A DNA stretch of 64,000 nucleotides from Simmondsia chinensis (lineage: Eukaryota; Streptophyta; Magnoliopsida; Caryophyllales; Simmondsiaceae), in contig JAGTTD010000019.1 in assembly GCA_018398585.1 (NCBI GenBank), positions 7,601,702-7,665,701 of the forward strand, read 5' to 3'. Made by a program: the position numbers and the translations under genes. The stretch's first letter is position 1. Every line of letters begins with the position of its first letter. Shown in pieces: positions 22,713 through 36,200 of the stretch. Under the pieces are notes generated by a model. The model did not search any database. It was not told the DNA's origin and saw only the letters and a program-made list of their open reading frames with translations.

Positions 22713-23825
22713 GGCCGTGTTTGGAACTTGGAATTGAAGCCTGAAATTGGGGCTGAGGCTAGAATTGGGACCCAAAATTCCAATTATATTGTTTTGGTTC
22801 ACATGTTGGGTCGCACCCTGAAGGGGTAAGGCTGCGTACATTCCACCCCTCAGACTCTGCTTTTGCGGGAGCCCTTGAGGCATTGGTTTATTTTTTTGTT
22901 GTTGTTGTTGATTTATCTGTTGGAATTGGAATTATAATTTCATTGCTCAATTTTATGGAATTTGATTTTAATTTAAAATCATACTTTTCAATTCCTTAGA
23001 ATGGGGTAAGGAATTGCAATTCTATATTAACTTTATTGACCTAAAACCTATAATGACCTACTTGATTAACCCAAATCCAACATAATTCAAAATCTAAAAA
23101 CTTAGACATAACCTAAAATTTGACCCGAACCTCGAAATCATCCAACTCAAATGACTTAAACTTAAAATGACCAAAATTAACTTAGCTCAAAGTCTAAAGT
23201 AACCCAACCTGATTGATCCGAAACTCGAGATGACTCAAATTCAGAAAATAAAACTACTCGACTTGATGTCATGTAAACAAATTGAGCCGAAGTGGAAATA
23301 ACCTGACCAAATTGACCAAACACTTAATAAGACCCATACCCAAAATGACCCGACCCATCTCAAACTCAGCTTAAGATGACTCGAAATTTGAAATGATATA
23401 ACTTATTTGTCCTAAAACTAAGAAGACTTGAGTATAAAATGACCTAAATGAACTTAAACCCAATCATAACTAGTCTGAATCCCGAAAAGACCTAACCCGA
23501 TTAACTGAAAATCCGAGATAACTTGAATATCAAATGATCTGACGCGATATTCAACCCAATTTGACACGAAACTCGAATAACTCGAACTCAAAGAGAATCG
23601 CTCCAACTATAATAACTTGAACACAATGTGAACCTCTTCAACCAAAATCCAACCGTAGTTGAATTAAAACTCGAAATAATCCAACTCAATTGACCGAAAA
23701 CTCTTGATGATTTGAATTATTATGTAATTATAATTTCGACCTCCAATTTCTTTGATGAGCCAAATAATAAAATTTTAATTATATCAGAATTTCAATTCTT
23801 GTAATTTCATATGTCGAACAGAGTC
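22713..23825. mobile_element. PIF/Harbinger-like non-autonomous element B with minisatellite core
   Basis: A 1113-bp element with the 3-bp duplication taa (22710-22712 and 23826-23828). The ends ggccgtgtttgg and, in reverse complement, gactctgttcg are short imperfect inverted repeats of the PIF/Harbinger kind. The core at about 23040-23700 is a degenerate array of roughly 20-30 bp units built on aaatgacccgaac and aattaacccaaaac. It shares this plan with element A (1614-9581). An RTE-type tail (about 22805-22910) is inserted near its left end. Confidence 0.7.
22805..22910 (+). mobile_element. RTE/Au-type tail fragment
   Basis: The sequence gttgggtcgcaccctgaagg ... cttttgcgggagcccttgagg ... 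ttgttgttgttg matches the 3' tail shared by RTE LINEs and the 5S-headed SINEs. The 5' part is missing. No clear duplication is seen. Confidence 0.7.
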
Positions 23826-24285
23826 TAACTATAATTCCACTCTAAAACAGGGGAAGAACCAAAAAAAAATACCGTTCTTTGTCTACTTGTCCCTCTCTTC
23901 CTTCCTGCCGCTGCTTACACAACACCAGCGGCAAAAGCAATTAACAATTTCGATCCCACTGCAATACAACTGATCGATTCTTGATTAAGAATCGCACTAT
24001 AAAGAAACTTCTGTAGTTAGGGTTCACGTTGGCTGATCAATGTGTTTGAACTAGAGCCCATTAAGGGGCTCAATTGAACCCTTTTTTTCTTTTTCTCTTT
24101 GAATTTGGGTTCTGGGTTTTGTTGGGTTTCGGGAACAATTTTGTGGGTCGATGAAGGTTTTGGAATTGAGCTTGGTTTTGGATATTTGAGCAGAAGGGGA
24201 AGCTAGGGTTTTGATGATAGTGTGAGGAAAAGGGATGAAATTGGGGAAATTTTAGGGTTTAGTGTTTGAATTTGGGTGTTTTCAT

Positions 24286-27200
24286 ATGGAAGAAAGTGAT
24301 ATGGAGGAAGGAGAAGCTTTACATGGTCATAAAAGTGGTGATTATTATGGCAATATTGATCCAGACATTGCTCTCTCTTACATTGTAAGAGTTCCTCGTT
24401 TTATTTGTTAGTTTTGTATTTTAGATGGAATTTTATGTAAAATTCACATGGGTTAGTTTGCAATTTGATAAATGCACCTCAAGTTACTATAGGTTGGTAA
24501 AGAACCTATGTCTTTAGGTTTCAATTTGGTGTGATGTTAGTTCAGTATGTTGTATTTAGGCTTTACTACATGGGAATGATATAATAAGGTTTGAATTCAA
24601 ATGAACATGGAGTATCTGAGCACCATTGTGTATTTTGTGGTTGCGTTTTGCTATAATCTCTGAACTCTCGGAGGTTGCATAAAGTTGGAGTCCTTCTGAG
24701 GATCAACAATACTATAATGGCTTGGGGTTTTTTGTTGATGTTTGTATGTGATATTATATTTGTTAGCATACCGCAAGTGCAGCTTGTGCGGAAGAATTAT
24801 AATGCGGCTGCCGCTGCGCTAGCCAGGAACGCAGCCGGTTCGATGATGGGTTGGTGTGGTTCATTCCATGCCCCCTCCACTCTTTGTGTCAGAAGCACTT
24901 GCATTGAGAGCGGGTTGTTTTTTGGCTTTATCTTGTGGTTGGTCCAAGGTGATTTTTGAATCGGATTGTAAGCTTCTCATTGATTCCATCCTTGGCTCGT
25001 GGTCGATTGGTTGGGAAATTCAAGCGATTATTGAAGACACTTGGTTCCGTGGAAGGTTTTTCTTGACTTGGTTTCCTTTTTGCGGGCCCCTAGGTGTTGT
25101 AATAGGGTGGCTCATTTAGTTGCAAAATTGCATTGTTCTTCTCAGTGTAATCATGATTGGTGGGTAAATGCCCCTCCAGACCTCATGTCGATTGTAATGT
25201 CTAATTCTGTGGGAATTTAGTTGTTTTGGCCTCCAGGCTTATTGATGCTCAGAAAAAAAGGAAAAAAGAAGAAGAAAAGATCAGCTTTGTGCATTGAAGT
25301 TTGGATTTAACTGGAAGCTTATTTGCATCTCATGCTCTCTAACTTATCTCATGGACATTTCAACATAAAACGTACTACTATAGTCATTAGGTTGCACAGT
25401 GTCCTATTTTTAAGCAATCTCTTGGCTGATGCGAGGACTACGTGTTTTCTAGTGATTACATGTGTGCAAGACATGCTCTTTCTAGACGCTGGTGGCTGTG
25501 ATGTGACGCATTTGACTCTTAGTCCTGTTATTATGTTTCTATTTTGATCAGAGCCCATTACATTACACTTCTCTATGTTATGATAATAGAGTTGTTTTAT
25601 TTTTGTTGAAGGATTACAAAATTCAAGATGTCCTTGGCCATTTTCAAAAAGATTTTGAAGGCGGTCTTTCTGCTGAGAGCCTGGGTAAGCAATAATGGAA
25701 TGTTGTAGGAAACTGAGCCACTAAGCATGATCTTTGTGAACTAGAATTGATGGGAGATGTTTGGGTAACAGGAGCAAAATTTGGTGGCTATGGTTCTTTT
25801 CTACCCAGTTACCAGCGGCCCCCTTCAATACAGGCTCAGCCAAAGAGTCCAGAGAGAGATCATAACCCGACCAACTTAAGATCTGGTGCTAATCATCAAA
25901 TGGAGGTATTGTGAATTTCATTAATGTTAATTGATTCTTGATTGGAAGGACTACATGTCTGATGTTTCTTGAGCTGGGTATTCTAGAATAAAAGCTGTGG
26001 GTTATGTTGCCATGTAGTCTGCACGCAAGAGTTTTATGGGGTCCTCCAACGCATCCTTACTTGGAGGAGTTGGAACAGCTTCAAATAGTTCTGGCAAATT
26101 GCACACCACAAAGTTAATGCGAGATCTATGCTCTAATCATGCTAAGGACTCTGGAAAGCAGCAGAGAAGAGCCAAGCCTCCGAAAAAAGCAGCTAAGCTA
26201 ACTGACCGGAGAACTCTGAAGGTCCGAATTAAAATGGGTTCTGATGACCTGGCTTGTAAGAATTCCAGGATTTATAGTGGTCTTGGGCTGGATATTTCTC
26301 CATCATCCTCGTCAGGTAACAGCACGGATGATCCAGGTAGCATCCCAGCTGAATCTGAATCGGCATGTGATGAAACTTCCACCAGCATTCTTCAGGTATC
26401 TTATCTATTTGCGTCCTCAAGTTGTATGAAAAGCAGGTGGTGGAAAAGAAAGGATGACCTATGAATCTTTGTGTGGTTTTCTGGTGAAACAGATGATGAC
26501 AACTTTTCCACTTGCCGGGAGCGTATTACTGTCACCTCTCAATGAAGATCTTATGCAGTTAAAATTAGACATAAGATTTGAAAGAGACAGTAAAACTCAA
26601 CACATTCCAAAGGAGAGTCCAAGACATTATCTTATGTCACTCGGTGAGCTGGATGTGACATTGAATATGAAGGAATCAATTAAGAAGGGATCAAAATTGT
26701 TGCAGAAAGTTGAAACTCCATTGAAACGGCAAAGTGGAAATGGGAACACAGTTAGAAAAACTATGGCAGAAACTCGTGCAAAGTTAGTCAGCCTCCCAGA
26801 CAGTACTACAAAAGATTCTGGGAAGGCCACGAGAGACACACTTAAGGATTGGTTGTTTTCTTCTGATGCAATAGAGGAATCATCCGACCAGGAATTTAGC
26901 ATTAAGGAAGGCAGACATAGTAGAAATTGTTCAAAGAGCAGTACATTAGAGGATCATTGTGATGGAAAAGATCTTACTTCTCATAAGGAAGTTCTTGCTT
27001 TCCCTCGGGATGACTTCATACCCCAAGGTGCCAAGACATCCAATCTAAAAGAACCTCCAGATAGCCATCTTGATGCTAGCCTGATAGATACTTCAATAGC
27101 TGCACCTGGTCATCTAGGGAAACCCATTGTTGATCGTGAAGCACTCTCTGGTGAGAAAGCCAAGAATGGACTATTGTGTCGGCCAGGGAAAAATTTCACC

Positions 27201-30200
27201 ACAGCTAAAAAGAAGTTGACGGGAAGCCATAGCAGTAGTACTCAGAAAAGAGGTTCAAGTTCAGGAGAGGAGAGCCTCCGGAGTACAGTGGCAAAAGAAA
27301 AGAAGAAAAGTCGTGACAACATCCGGGTTAGAAATGGAATGCAAAAAACCAAGGAGGACACTGGCGTGGCTGCGGACAATGTTAGGTCACTGGTGGACCT
27401 GAAGCGTGTGAATGAGAGGGGGGACACAACATTGCGTCTTTCTGGTGTTAGTGTGAAGGAGAATTTTGAGGAAAATCAGGGTACAGCAGAAGACTGGCCT
27501 TCTTCTGAGGTGGTGCCAGTTGCTCCAATGCCTGTGTATGTAGAGGAGAACTGGGTGCAATGTGATAACTGTCAAAAGTGGCGGCTTCTACCCTCTGGTG
27601 TAATGCCTGATCAGCTCCCAGAAAAGTGGCTTTGCAGCATGCTAGACTGGCTGTGAGTTTTATGATATACCCTCCCTTCTCTTCTTATTCCTCTTCCCCG
27701 GGAAAAAAAAAACTCTCGATGTTCCTTACTTCTTTTCTTCATCAGTATGTCCATGTAACTAACTGTAGAAACTAATTGATCTTTGATTCCTAGTGACAGT
27801 ATTTTAAGAATCAAAGATTGAACTCGAATGCAATTATTATGATGATACTCATGTCATGTTCATTGTAGGCCTGGCATGAACCGTTGTGATGTCAGTGAGG
27901 AGGAGACTACAAAAGCTCTGAACTTGCTCTACCAGTTTCCAGTCAGTGAGAGTCAGGCTAGTTTGCCTAACAATTCCAATGCAGCTTCAGTTGCAGGTGA
28001 TTTAACAAATGGTTCTGGTATATTGTCTGTTCAAGGAAAGAAAAAACATGGGTCAAGGGAGGTATTTGGTGCAGGCAAGGGTGGGACTGCAGTTCAGATG
28101 TTCAATTCTAATGGCCCATTCAAGGAGTCGGGGAAGCGTAGAGGTTTGAAAGATGCAGAACAGTTTTCTTTGAAGCCTAAAGTACGGAAATCGAGCAAGT
28201 TGAATAACTCAGAAGTTAAAGAGAAGCACATGGTACAAGGTATTTAGTAATACTTGTGACTCTCGTCCCCCCTTTCTGTTTTCTTGTCATGTTTTGTGTA
28301 ATATCTTTTTTATTGCCTTGATATCATAAAATGTTTTCCTAGGTGATAGCAGGCATGTACGGATGAAAATAAAGTCTGAGGCAGATCACAGCGTACGCAG
28401 GACTTCCAAGAGGATTAAGACTGAAAATGAGTCCCTTGCAAGTGGACAATTGAATTCTGATCCTCGCCTCGATCTAGGGAAGGTAGGTGTATGTGTGAAC
28501 AAGGGCACATCAACCAAGTCACTCCAACTTGAATGGAAGAATTGTGATGATAACAGTCATGTTAAGAATTTGAAGCCCAGAATCAATGAGACCTTACTAG
28601 ATTCTACAAGAAAAGTTGAAAAAGAACCAGACATTTGGTCCTTTGATAAGAAAAGCTGCAATACAAAGGATATTCCTTTTAAACGAAGGAAACTGCATGA
28701 ATGGCAGGATGTTCAGAATAATCTACGATTATCTCAAGACTGGATTTGTAAAGAGGGGGAGAATATGGATGGTGAAGTCAAGACGACAAGGAAAATTAGG
28801 GTGTCAAATGGTGCAAAGGAGGAGATTCCCATAACTAAGGGCAATGGCAAATCTCATAAGAAAAATAAGGTGACTCATGATCTCTCATCATTCAGTAGAG
28901 ATCATTCCAGTGATATCATCAGTGAAGTTAAAAGTATAGAGAAGTCAAAGAAACTAATGAAGCTGAATGGAGAAGTTCCATCAAAACAAATAGTATCTGG
29001 GCATATTTCAGTGGCTGCTAATTCAAGTTCATCAAAAATTTCTTGTTCGTATAACACTAAGGGAAGTTTCGAAGAAGTAAGAGGTTCACCTGTAGAGTCT
29101 GTTTCATCTTCTCCATTGAGGACAACCAATATGAACACGCTTACTGCAGATGGTGGGAACAATATTAGGAAGGATGGAGTTACAGCTGATGGTTTACAAG
29201 CGATGGTTAGTCCGATAATATGCTTGGAGGGAGAATGTAATGATGGAAGTGCTAGATCAGAAGAAAACGAGAAACCCTGCCATGCTTCTCATATTGGATC
29301 TCACGAGTCTTGCGTTATAGGAGATAGAAGTGCTTGTCCGAGTTCTGTGGGAAGAAATAAATCAAGTGCTGAGTTTTCATCTGAACTGGAGAGTGGCCAC
29401 TTAACTGATAATGATGGCGGAACGCAAGGAAGAAATTCGCTTCAGCAGCAGCCTGATGCGAAGAAGGCCTTAGACTATTACAAAGTTCAGGATGAACCGC
29501 GCTGCAACCGCTGTCCCGATGATGCTTTATACAGGCAGAAATCTGCCACTGCCTGTGGCTTGCAGGCAAAGGAGAAAGATAGGGGTTCCAGAAGTTGCAA
29601 GGATGCCACAAGAGAATTGGTGAATGACAAGAGAGAAGAATGTGTGTCGAAGCCGGGAGGGCATATGAATGACAAGGATATCCAAAAGACGGGTCAGAAC
29701 CAGAAATTCAATCAAGAACAACTCTTTGACCAGATTTTAACCCAGGGAAGTGGATCAAAGCAGACAGATTCAAGGAATGGAACGTCGAAATTGGCTCCAA
29801 ATCAATCAGGCAAACACGAATTAGTACCTCGGGACTGCCAATCTGCACCTGGTTTGCTTGATGTGCCACAGGTTTCCGCACATACGGAAACTGTTGCCAA
29901 TCGGAATGGAGCTTGCATCGGATCAGGAAGTTCTTCTCATGATCCACCTGCACTTCAGGATGTGAATGGCGTAATGAATAAGGATCCGTCAATTCAACCA
30001 GCTAAAGCGGCTTTGAAGGAAGCTGAGGAGCTCCGGAATTATGCTGATCGTTTAAAGGTTTCTCAAAATTATCTTCTTTCAATGGTTACATATCTCTTTA
30101 TTAGTTTTTACCCATGTTACAAGGCGTCATCATTTCCTGTAGGGTTCTGGCTTTGGTTTTGAGAGTAATGAGGCATACTTCCAGGCTGCTCTGAAGTTTC

Positions 30201-33200
30201 TTGATACTGCTTTACAGTTTGAAACCTGCAATAGCAATGGCCATAAGCAAGGAGAAATGACTCAAATGGACATGTACAATATCACTGCTAAATTGTGCGA
30301 GTAAGTTACTTGTTGCAATACATTGCCTTTATATTTTAGAAAGTTACATGTCTTGTGTAACCATCAATAAAGTACTGATTAGGTGCATTTATAACAACAT
30401 AGAGTCTGAGTATTTCATAGAGATCTTGTAGTGGTAGAAAACTTCCATTGTTTCAAGTTTTGGTCATAATTGCTGCATCCAATCAGGTGCTATTGTGAGT
30501 GTTTAAGTTGACAAAAGTTGGTGGGAAATGTGAATCTTTGTTAAAGTGAGAGGTATTGTAATTGTTCTAGGCAGCAAACTGATGCAGATTTTATTAGAAA
30601 GTATTGCTATTTCTTTTGAGCATCATCTTGTTTATCTTTTTCTGTAATTTGTCAGTGTCATGGAAAGTTGAAATTGGATCTGAGCATGAGGTTTTGTTCA
30701 ATCTTGTGCTATACTTTGAATTTGGAATAGTTTTGTATGTAAATAATTTATTCATCCACACTTTGTTATGAATATTTTTCCCTTGATGTCATTTTGTCAT
30801 GTGGTTCTTGGATTAGCAATGTTTTATGTTGAGCAAATATAGTTTCGAGAGGTAACACTGAGTTTTGTTGCTTGGCAATGATTCTGTGCGTTTTTAGGTT
30901 TTTTTTTTCCTTATGTTCAACTGTGCTTTTTTGAGACAGCAAATAGTCGTTTTAGCTATTTGTTGTGTCCGCGTTTGTTGTTGGGATTTATGCTGAACAT
31001 TTCATATTCGTAGATCCTGTGCTCAAGAGTATGAGCGGCGCCAAGAAATGGCTGCAGCTGCTTTGGCATACAAATGCATGGAGGTGGCATACATGAAGAT
31101 TGTTTACTGGAAACATTTCTCTATTATGAGAATTCGGAATGAGTTGCAAGCAACATTACATGTGGTTCCTCAAGGTACTGCAGATATTGCTGCTTCAGAG
31201 TACATTTTTTTGGCTGTTCTGGAGACTGTTAATGCTTGTATGTCCCATATATGTATGGACATCGACACTGTTCATATTTGGAAGCGAATGCAGATGTAAT
31301 GTGCATGGAAGTTGGTATATTGCCTTGGTTAAATGTTGGACGCTCTTGAGCATGCTGTCACGGGATGACTAAATTCCTAAGTCCAAGTCCGGTGAGGCTA
31401 CTCAATGTCACTCTAAAAAGTCCCTAATTGAGTCAAGCGTCCAAATCTCCTTGCAACAGTAAGGAATTCACACAAAGTCCCCAAGTCTCATTTGTTTAGT
31501 ATTTTAATTGGAAAGCGACTAATGAAGGAAAGATGATTAATTAAACACTCACACGCACGCACGCCTTTAATTGGAAGATCAAAGCCACAAAGAACACAAA
31601 GTATGTGAACACATGAACGAACACAAGCTTTTGCGGGTCAAGGGAAAATTGCCCATTTTGATGGTGCTTGGCACCTATTTATAATGCATTAAACCAACCG
31701 GTACATTTACATGAAAAGACACAAAATAAACATATACAACCTTTCCTAAATCTAAGCCTAAGAACATGCCTAAAATTAAGGAGATACATCCCAACCTCCA
31801 TAACCGCCTATAACTACCTTAACCGTCCAACCCTCTCAATGTCCCTAAGTGCCACGTCACTTATCCAAGCCATTACACACGTGGATTTACTAAATTACAC
31901 GTAGGGAATTACATAATTACAAGTAAATTAAATACAACTATTAAACATACAAAATACATAGTATAAAAAGTACTAAAAATCCTACAAACTAAGGTGGTGG
32001 GTGACACTCTCCCCCACCAAAGCCATTGACGTCCCCGTCAATGTGATGCAGACTTGAAGGCTTCAATCTCCTTCTGATACTACCACAAATCATCTTCTTT
32101 TTCCCAGCTTGCTTCAGCTACCGGTTGTCCCTTCCAATGAACAAGGTACTCTGTGTACCTAGGCACGCCCCTGCGCCTCACGGTCCGGTCCGCCAGAATC
32201 TGCTCAAGGGCCCTGGCATAAGAGACTGTCACGGCAGTGGGGCCGCGCTGTGTCACACCCCTGTCCGGTTCTTCCGTGTCTTGATTATACGGCTTCAAGT
32301 AGTTCACATGAAAGACCGGATGAATCTTCAGCTTAGGTGGCAGCTCCACCCTACAGGACACCTTCCCTACCTTAGCAATGATGGGAAAAGGGCCTTCATA
32401 CCTGCGCACAAGCCCCTTGTGCACCTTGCGAAACACCTTGAATTGTTGAGGCAACAACTTCACCATGACCATGTCCCCAATCCTAAACTCTAAGTGCCTT
32501 CGCTTAGTGTCAGCCCATTTCTTCATCTTGCGCTGGGCACGGCTTAGGTAGGCCTTGGCAATGTCAAGTCTCTCTTGCCAATCCTTCATTGTCTGGAACG
32601 CAACAGGGCTGGCCCTCGTGTACCCGGATGTCACGGCCTGTGGTGTCAAGGGCTGCTGACCCGTGGCCAGCTCGAACGGGCTATGCCACGTGCTCTCGCT
32701 GCGCTGGAGGTTAAAGGAGAACTGTGCCATGTCAAGCAACCGTGCCCAGTCCCTTTGGTTGGCGCTCACGTAGTGCCTCAAGTACAACTTCACTAAGGCA
32801 TTCACTCTCTCGGTTTGCCCGTCCGTTTGAGGGTGAAAGCTCGTAGAATAATAGAGGTTTGAGCCCATCAATTTGAAAAGCTCACTCCAAAACTTCCCCG
32901 TAAACCTAGGGTCCCTATCACTAATGATACTCCTAGGCAAACCCCAATACTTGACCACATACTTGAAAAACAAGCGGGCGGCCTCAACGACATTACAATC
33001 CTTAGGGGCTGCAATGAATGTCCCATACTTTGTCAAACGATCTACTATAACCATAATAGAACCCATACCTTCGGAGTTTGGCAAAGCGGAAATGAAGTCC
33101 ATGGATATGCTCTCCCACGGACGGGTAGGTATGGGTAGAGGCTCAAGCAACCCAGCCGGTGTCTTCAACTCTGCCTTGTCCTGTTGACAAACAAGACATG

Positions 33201-36200
33201 TCTTGACAAATACCTCCACATCGTCCCTCATCCTAGGCCAATAAAAGTTTTCCTCCAAAAGTGCCGTTGTCCTCTCGATCCCCGGGTGCCCAGCCTAAGG
33301 CGTGTCATGACATTCCTTGAGTATGTCACGCCTCAAGTTGGCCCACCTAGGTACATACACCCGGTTGCCCACTGTGAACAACAGCCCATTATCAAGCCAA
33401 AACCTAAGCGTCTGACCCTGTGCCGCAAGCCCTGACATTGTCTGACCCCAAGTGTCCCGTGTCATACCTTCCCTGATCTTGTCCAGGACCGTGCCCTGGA
33501 CGGCACTGACAACAACCAACCCGTGCTTGCGACTTAGCGCGTCTGCCACTATGTTCACCTTACCCGGTTTGTACTCCATGACATAATCGAACTCCGCTGG
33601 GAAATCCTGCCATCGGGCCTGTGTTGGACTAAGTTTCTTCTGATTTTGAAAATAACTCGTAGCTACATTATCGGTCTTGATCACGAACTTGCTCCCCAAC
33701 AAGTAGTGACGCCAAATTCTCAAACAATGAATAATGGCGGTCATTTCCTTGTCATGAACGGCATAATGCCATTCCGTGTCATTGAGTTTTCTAGACTCGA
33801 ATGCCATGGGGTGTCCTTGTTGCATCAAAACCCCTCCTATTGCATAATCCGAAGCATCTGTATGAACTTCAAACAGCAAAGCAAAATCAGGGACCGGCTC
33901 CTCCATAACAGCCCTCTTGAGATCCATGAAGGCATTGTGGCATGCATCATCCCAATGCCATGGTACGTTCTTTCTGAGCAAATTGGTTAGGGGCGTAGCC
34001 CTAGCCGAATATCCCTAGATGAACCTACGGTAATAGTTCACTAGGCCCAAGAACGACCTTAGTGCCCTAACGTCCGTAGGCGCACCCCATTCCTCAATAG
34101 CACGAACCTTAGCATTGTCCATGCTAATCTTCCCATGGCCTATGCGGTGGCCAAGGAATTGAACCTCCTCTTGAGCAAAGGAGCACTTCTCCCGTTTCAC
34201 GTACAACTGGTTCTCCCTCAAAATCTGAAAAACCTGGGCTAAGTGCGCCAGATGCTCCCTCAATGACTCACTATACACCACTATGTCATCAAGGTAGACC
34301 ACAACAAATTTGTCTAAGAACGGTTTAAAGATTTCATTCATCAAAGTACAAAATGTTGCGGGTGCATTTGTCAAACCAGGCATGACAAGAAACTCATAGG
34401 ACCCATATCGTGTCACACAAGTTGTCTTGGGCTCGTCCCCCTCCGCTATCCTAACCTGCCAATAACCCGACCTCAAATCTAACTTAGATAAGATCCGGGC
34501 CTTGCCCAACCGATCAAACAAATCAGCCACAAGCGGAATAGTATACTTATTCTTCACAGTGACCTTATTCAAGGCCCCATAGTCGATGCACATACGAAGA
34601 GAACCATCTTGCTTCTTTTGAAACAAAACGGGTGCACCATAAGGGGCCTTGGAAGGCCTGACGAACCCCGAGTCAAGAAGATCTCCCAATTGCCTCCTCA
34701 ACTCCTGGGGAGCCATGCGGTAAGGCCCCATAGCGGGCGGCCTTGCCCCATGCTCCAACTCAATCCTATGATCTACTCCCCTCCTAGGTGGTAGATGTTT
34801 GGGTAATTCGGGTGGCATGACATCTTTGAAGGTATTTAGGACCCCTTTTATCTCCATGGGTATATGTGAAGAAGCCTCTCCCTCACCCCCAACCAATGTG
34901 GCAATGAAGGTCTCCCTCTTCTTCCTAGTCCCCCTCCTAACCTGCATGTCTAGCCCCCACTCTCCCCCGTAGTCAAGGCACCCCAAAGACTCTCCCCCCA
35001 GGTGTTATGACCATTTGGTTATTTTTTGTGAAGGAAAAGGTTTTAACCCCATCAAGGAAGTCCATCCCCAAGACAAACCTAAAGTCATCTAAGGGCACGA
35101 CCGTCAAGTCCACTGCGCCGCACCAATCCCCCAACTGGATGCGCACATTCCTAGCTACCCCATGGATAGGTTGGGTTGAGGCGTTCACGGTCTTCAACCA
35201 ACCCACCCCCTTGTCAAGGCTCAATCTGAGCCGTGCTGCCTCCTCCATGGAGACAAAGTTATGAGAAGCCCCTGTGTCGACCAAGGCCTTTGTTTCCATG
35301 CCATTGACATAGGCACTCACGAACATCAGTCCCCTGTGCGGATCTCCACTGTCGCGTGCTTCGGTCCCCACGGCCCTGACAACCCCTGGGGCCTCCGTGA
35401 GTGTCAGCGCCTCGGTCCTCAAGGGATGCCCAGCCGCGCGCTTCTGTCCACAGCCCCGCTCCAGCATCTGTGTCAATGACACTCCCGTCTCGGTCCTGAC
35501 ATGCCTAGTCTCAACCCTGGCATGCCCAGCCCCGCGCCCGCTAGGCCCAGCCTGTGCGCGCCCTATCGACCCCGTGCGGGCCCCATGGGACATGGCTCCC
35601 AGGGTGCGCATGGCGCCAATGTTGGTGTCCTCCGGTTACGGTTCAGGCGTTGTCACAAGTGCGTTAAGAGCCTTGCGCTGTGGGCATTCACGAACATAAT
35701 GAGCCCCACCACACAAGAAGCAGTCCCTACGTTTTCCTTGGTCCTGTTTTCCCTCGTGTTGTTTGCCCTTGTCTTTGTGAGTTGGGGCCTTGTGAGGTCA
35801 ATCTCCCCCACCTTTCCCCTTCCCACCTTTGACGTCCTTTTTCTTAGTAGAGTCTCTCTTGTACTCCACCAACCCCTCAGCCTCAGCAATGGCACTCGTC
35901 AAGTCCTGAACTCCCCATCTCTTCAATTCCACTTCGGCCCAAGTTTGAAGGCCATCCATGAAATAGAAGAGGCGATTAGCCTCTGTCATCTCCGGGATCT
36001 CCAACATGAGAGACTGATACTCAGCAATGTAGTCCCTCATTGACCCTGAATGCTTCAAATTACGAAGCCGTTTCATGGCCAACTCTCCTGCGTTCTCCGG
36101 GAAGAATTGTCTCTTGAACTCTTTGACAAACTCATCCCAAGTGTCCATAGTACAAAGCCCCCTAGCGATGTCCCCATGGCGAACCCTCCACCATAACGCG

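Noticed and set aside
24856..25119. An RNase H-like host gene
   Set aside because: It is a short LINE ORF2 C-terminal fragment in an intron, followed by an A-rich end.
31668..31904. 78-codon + strand frames at the same place in both chromovirus LTRs (also 37105-37341)
   Set aside because: They are antisense LTR sequence shared because the LTRs are nearly identical.
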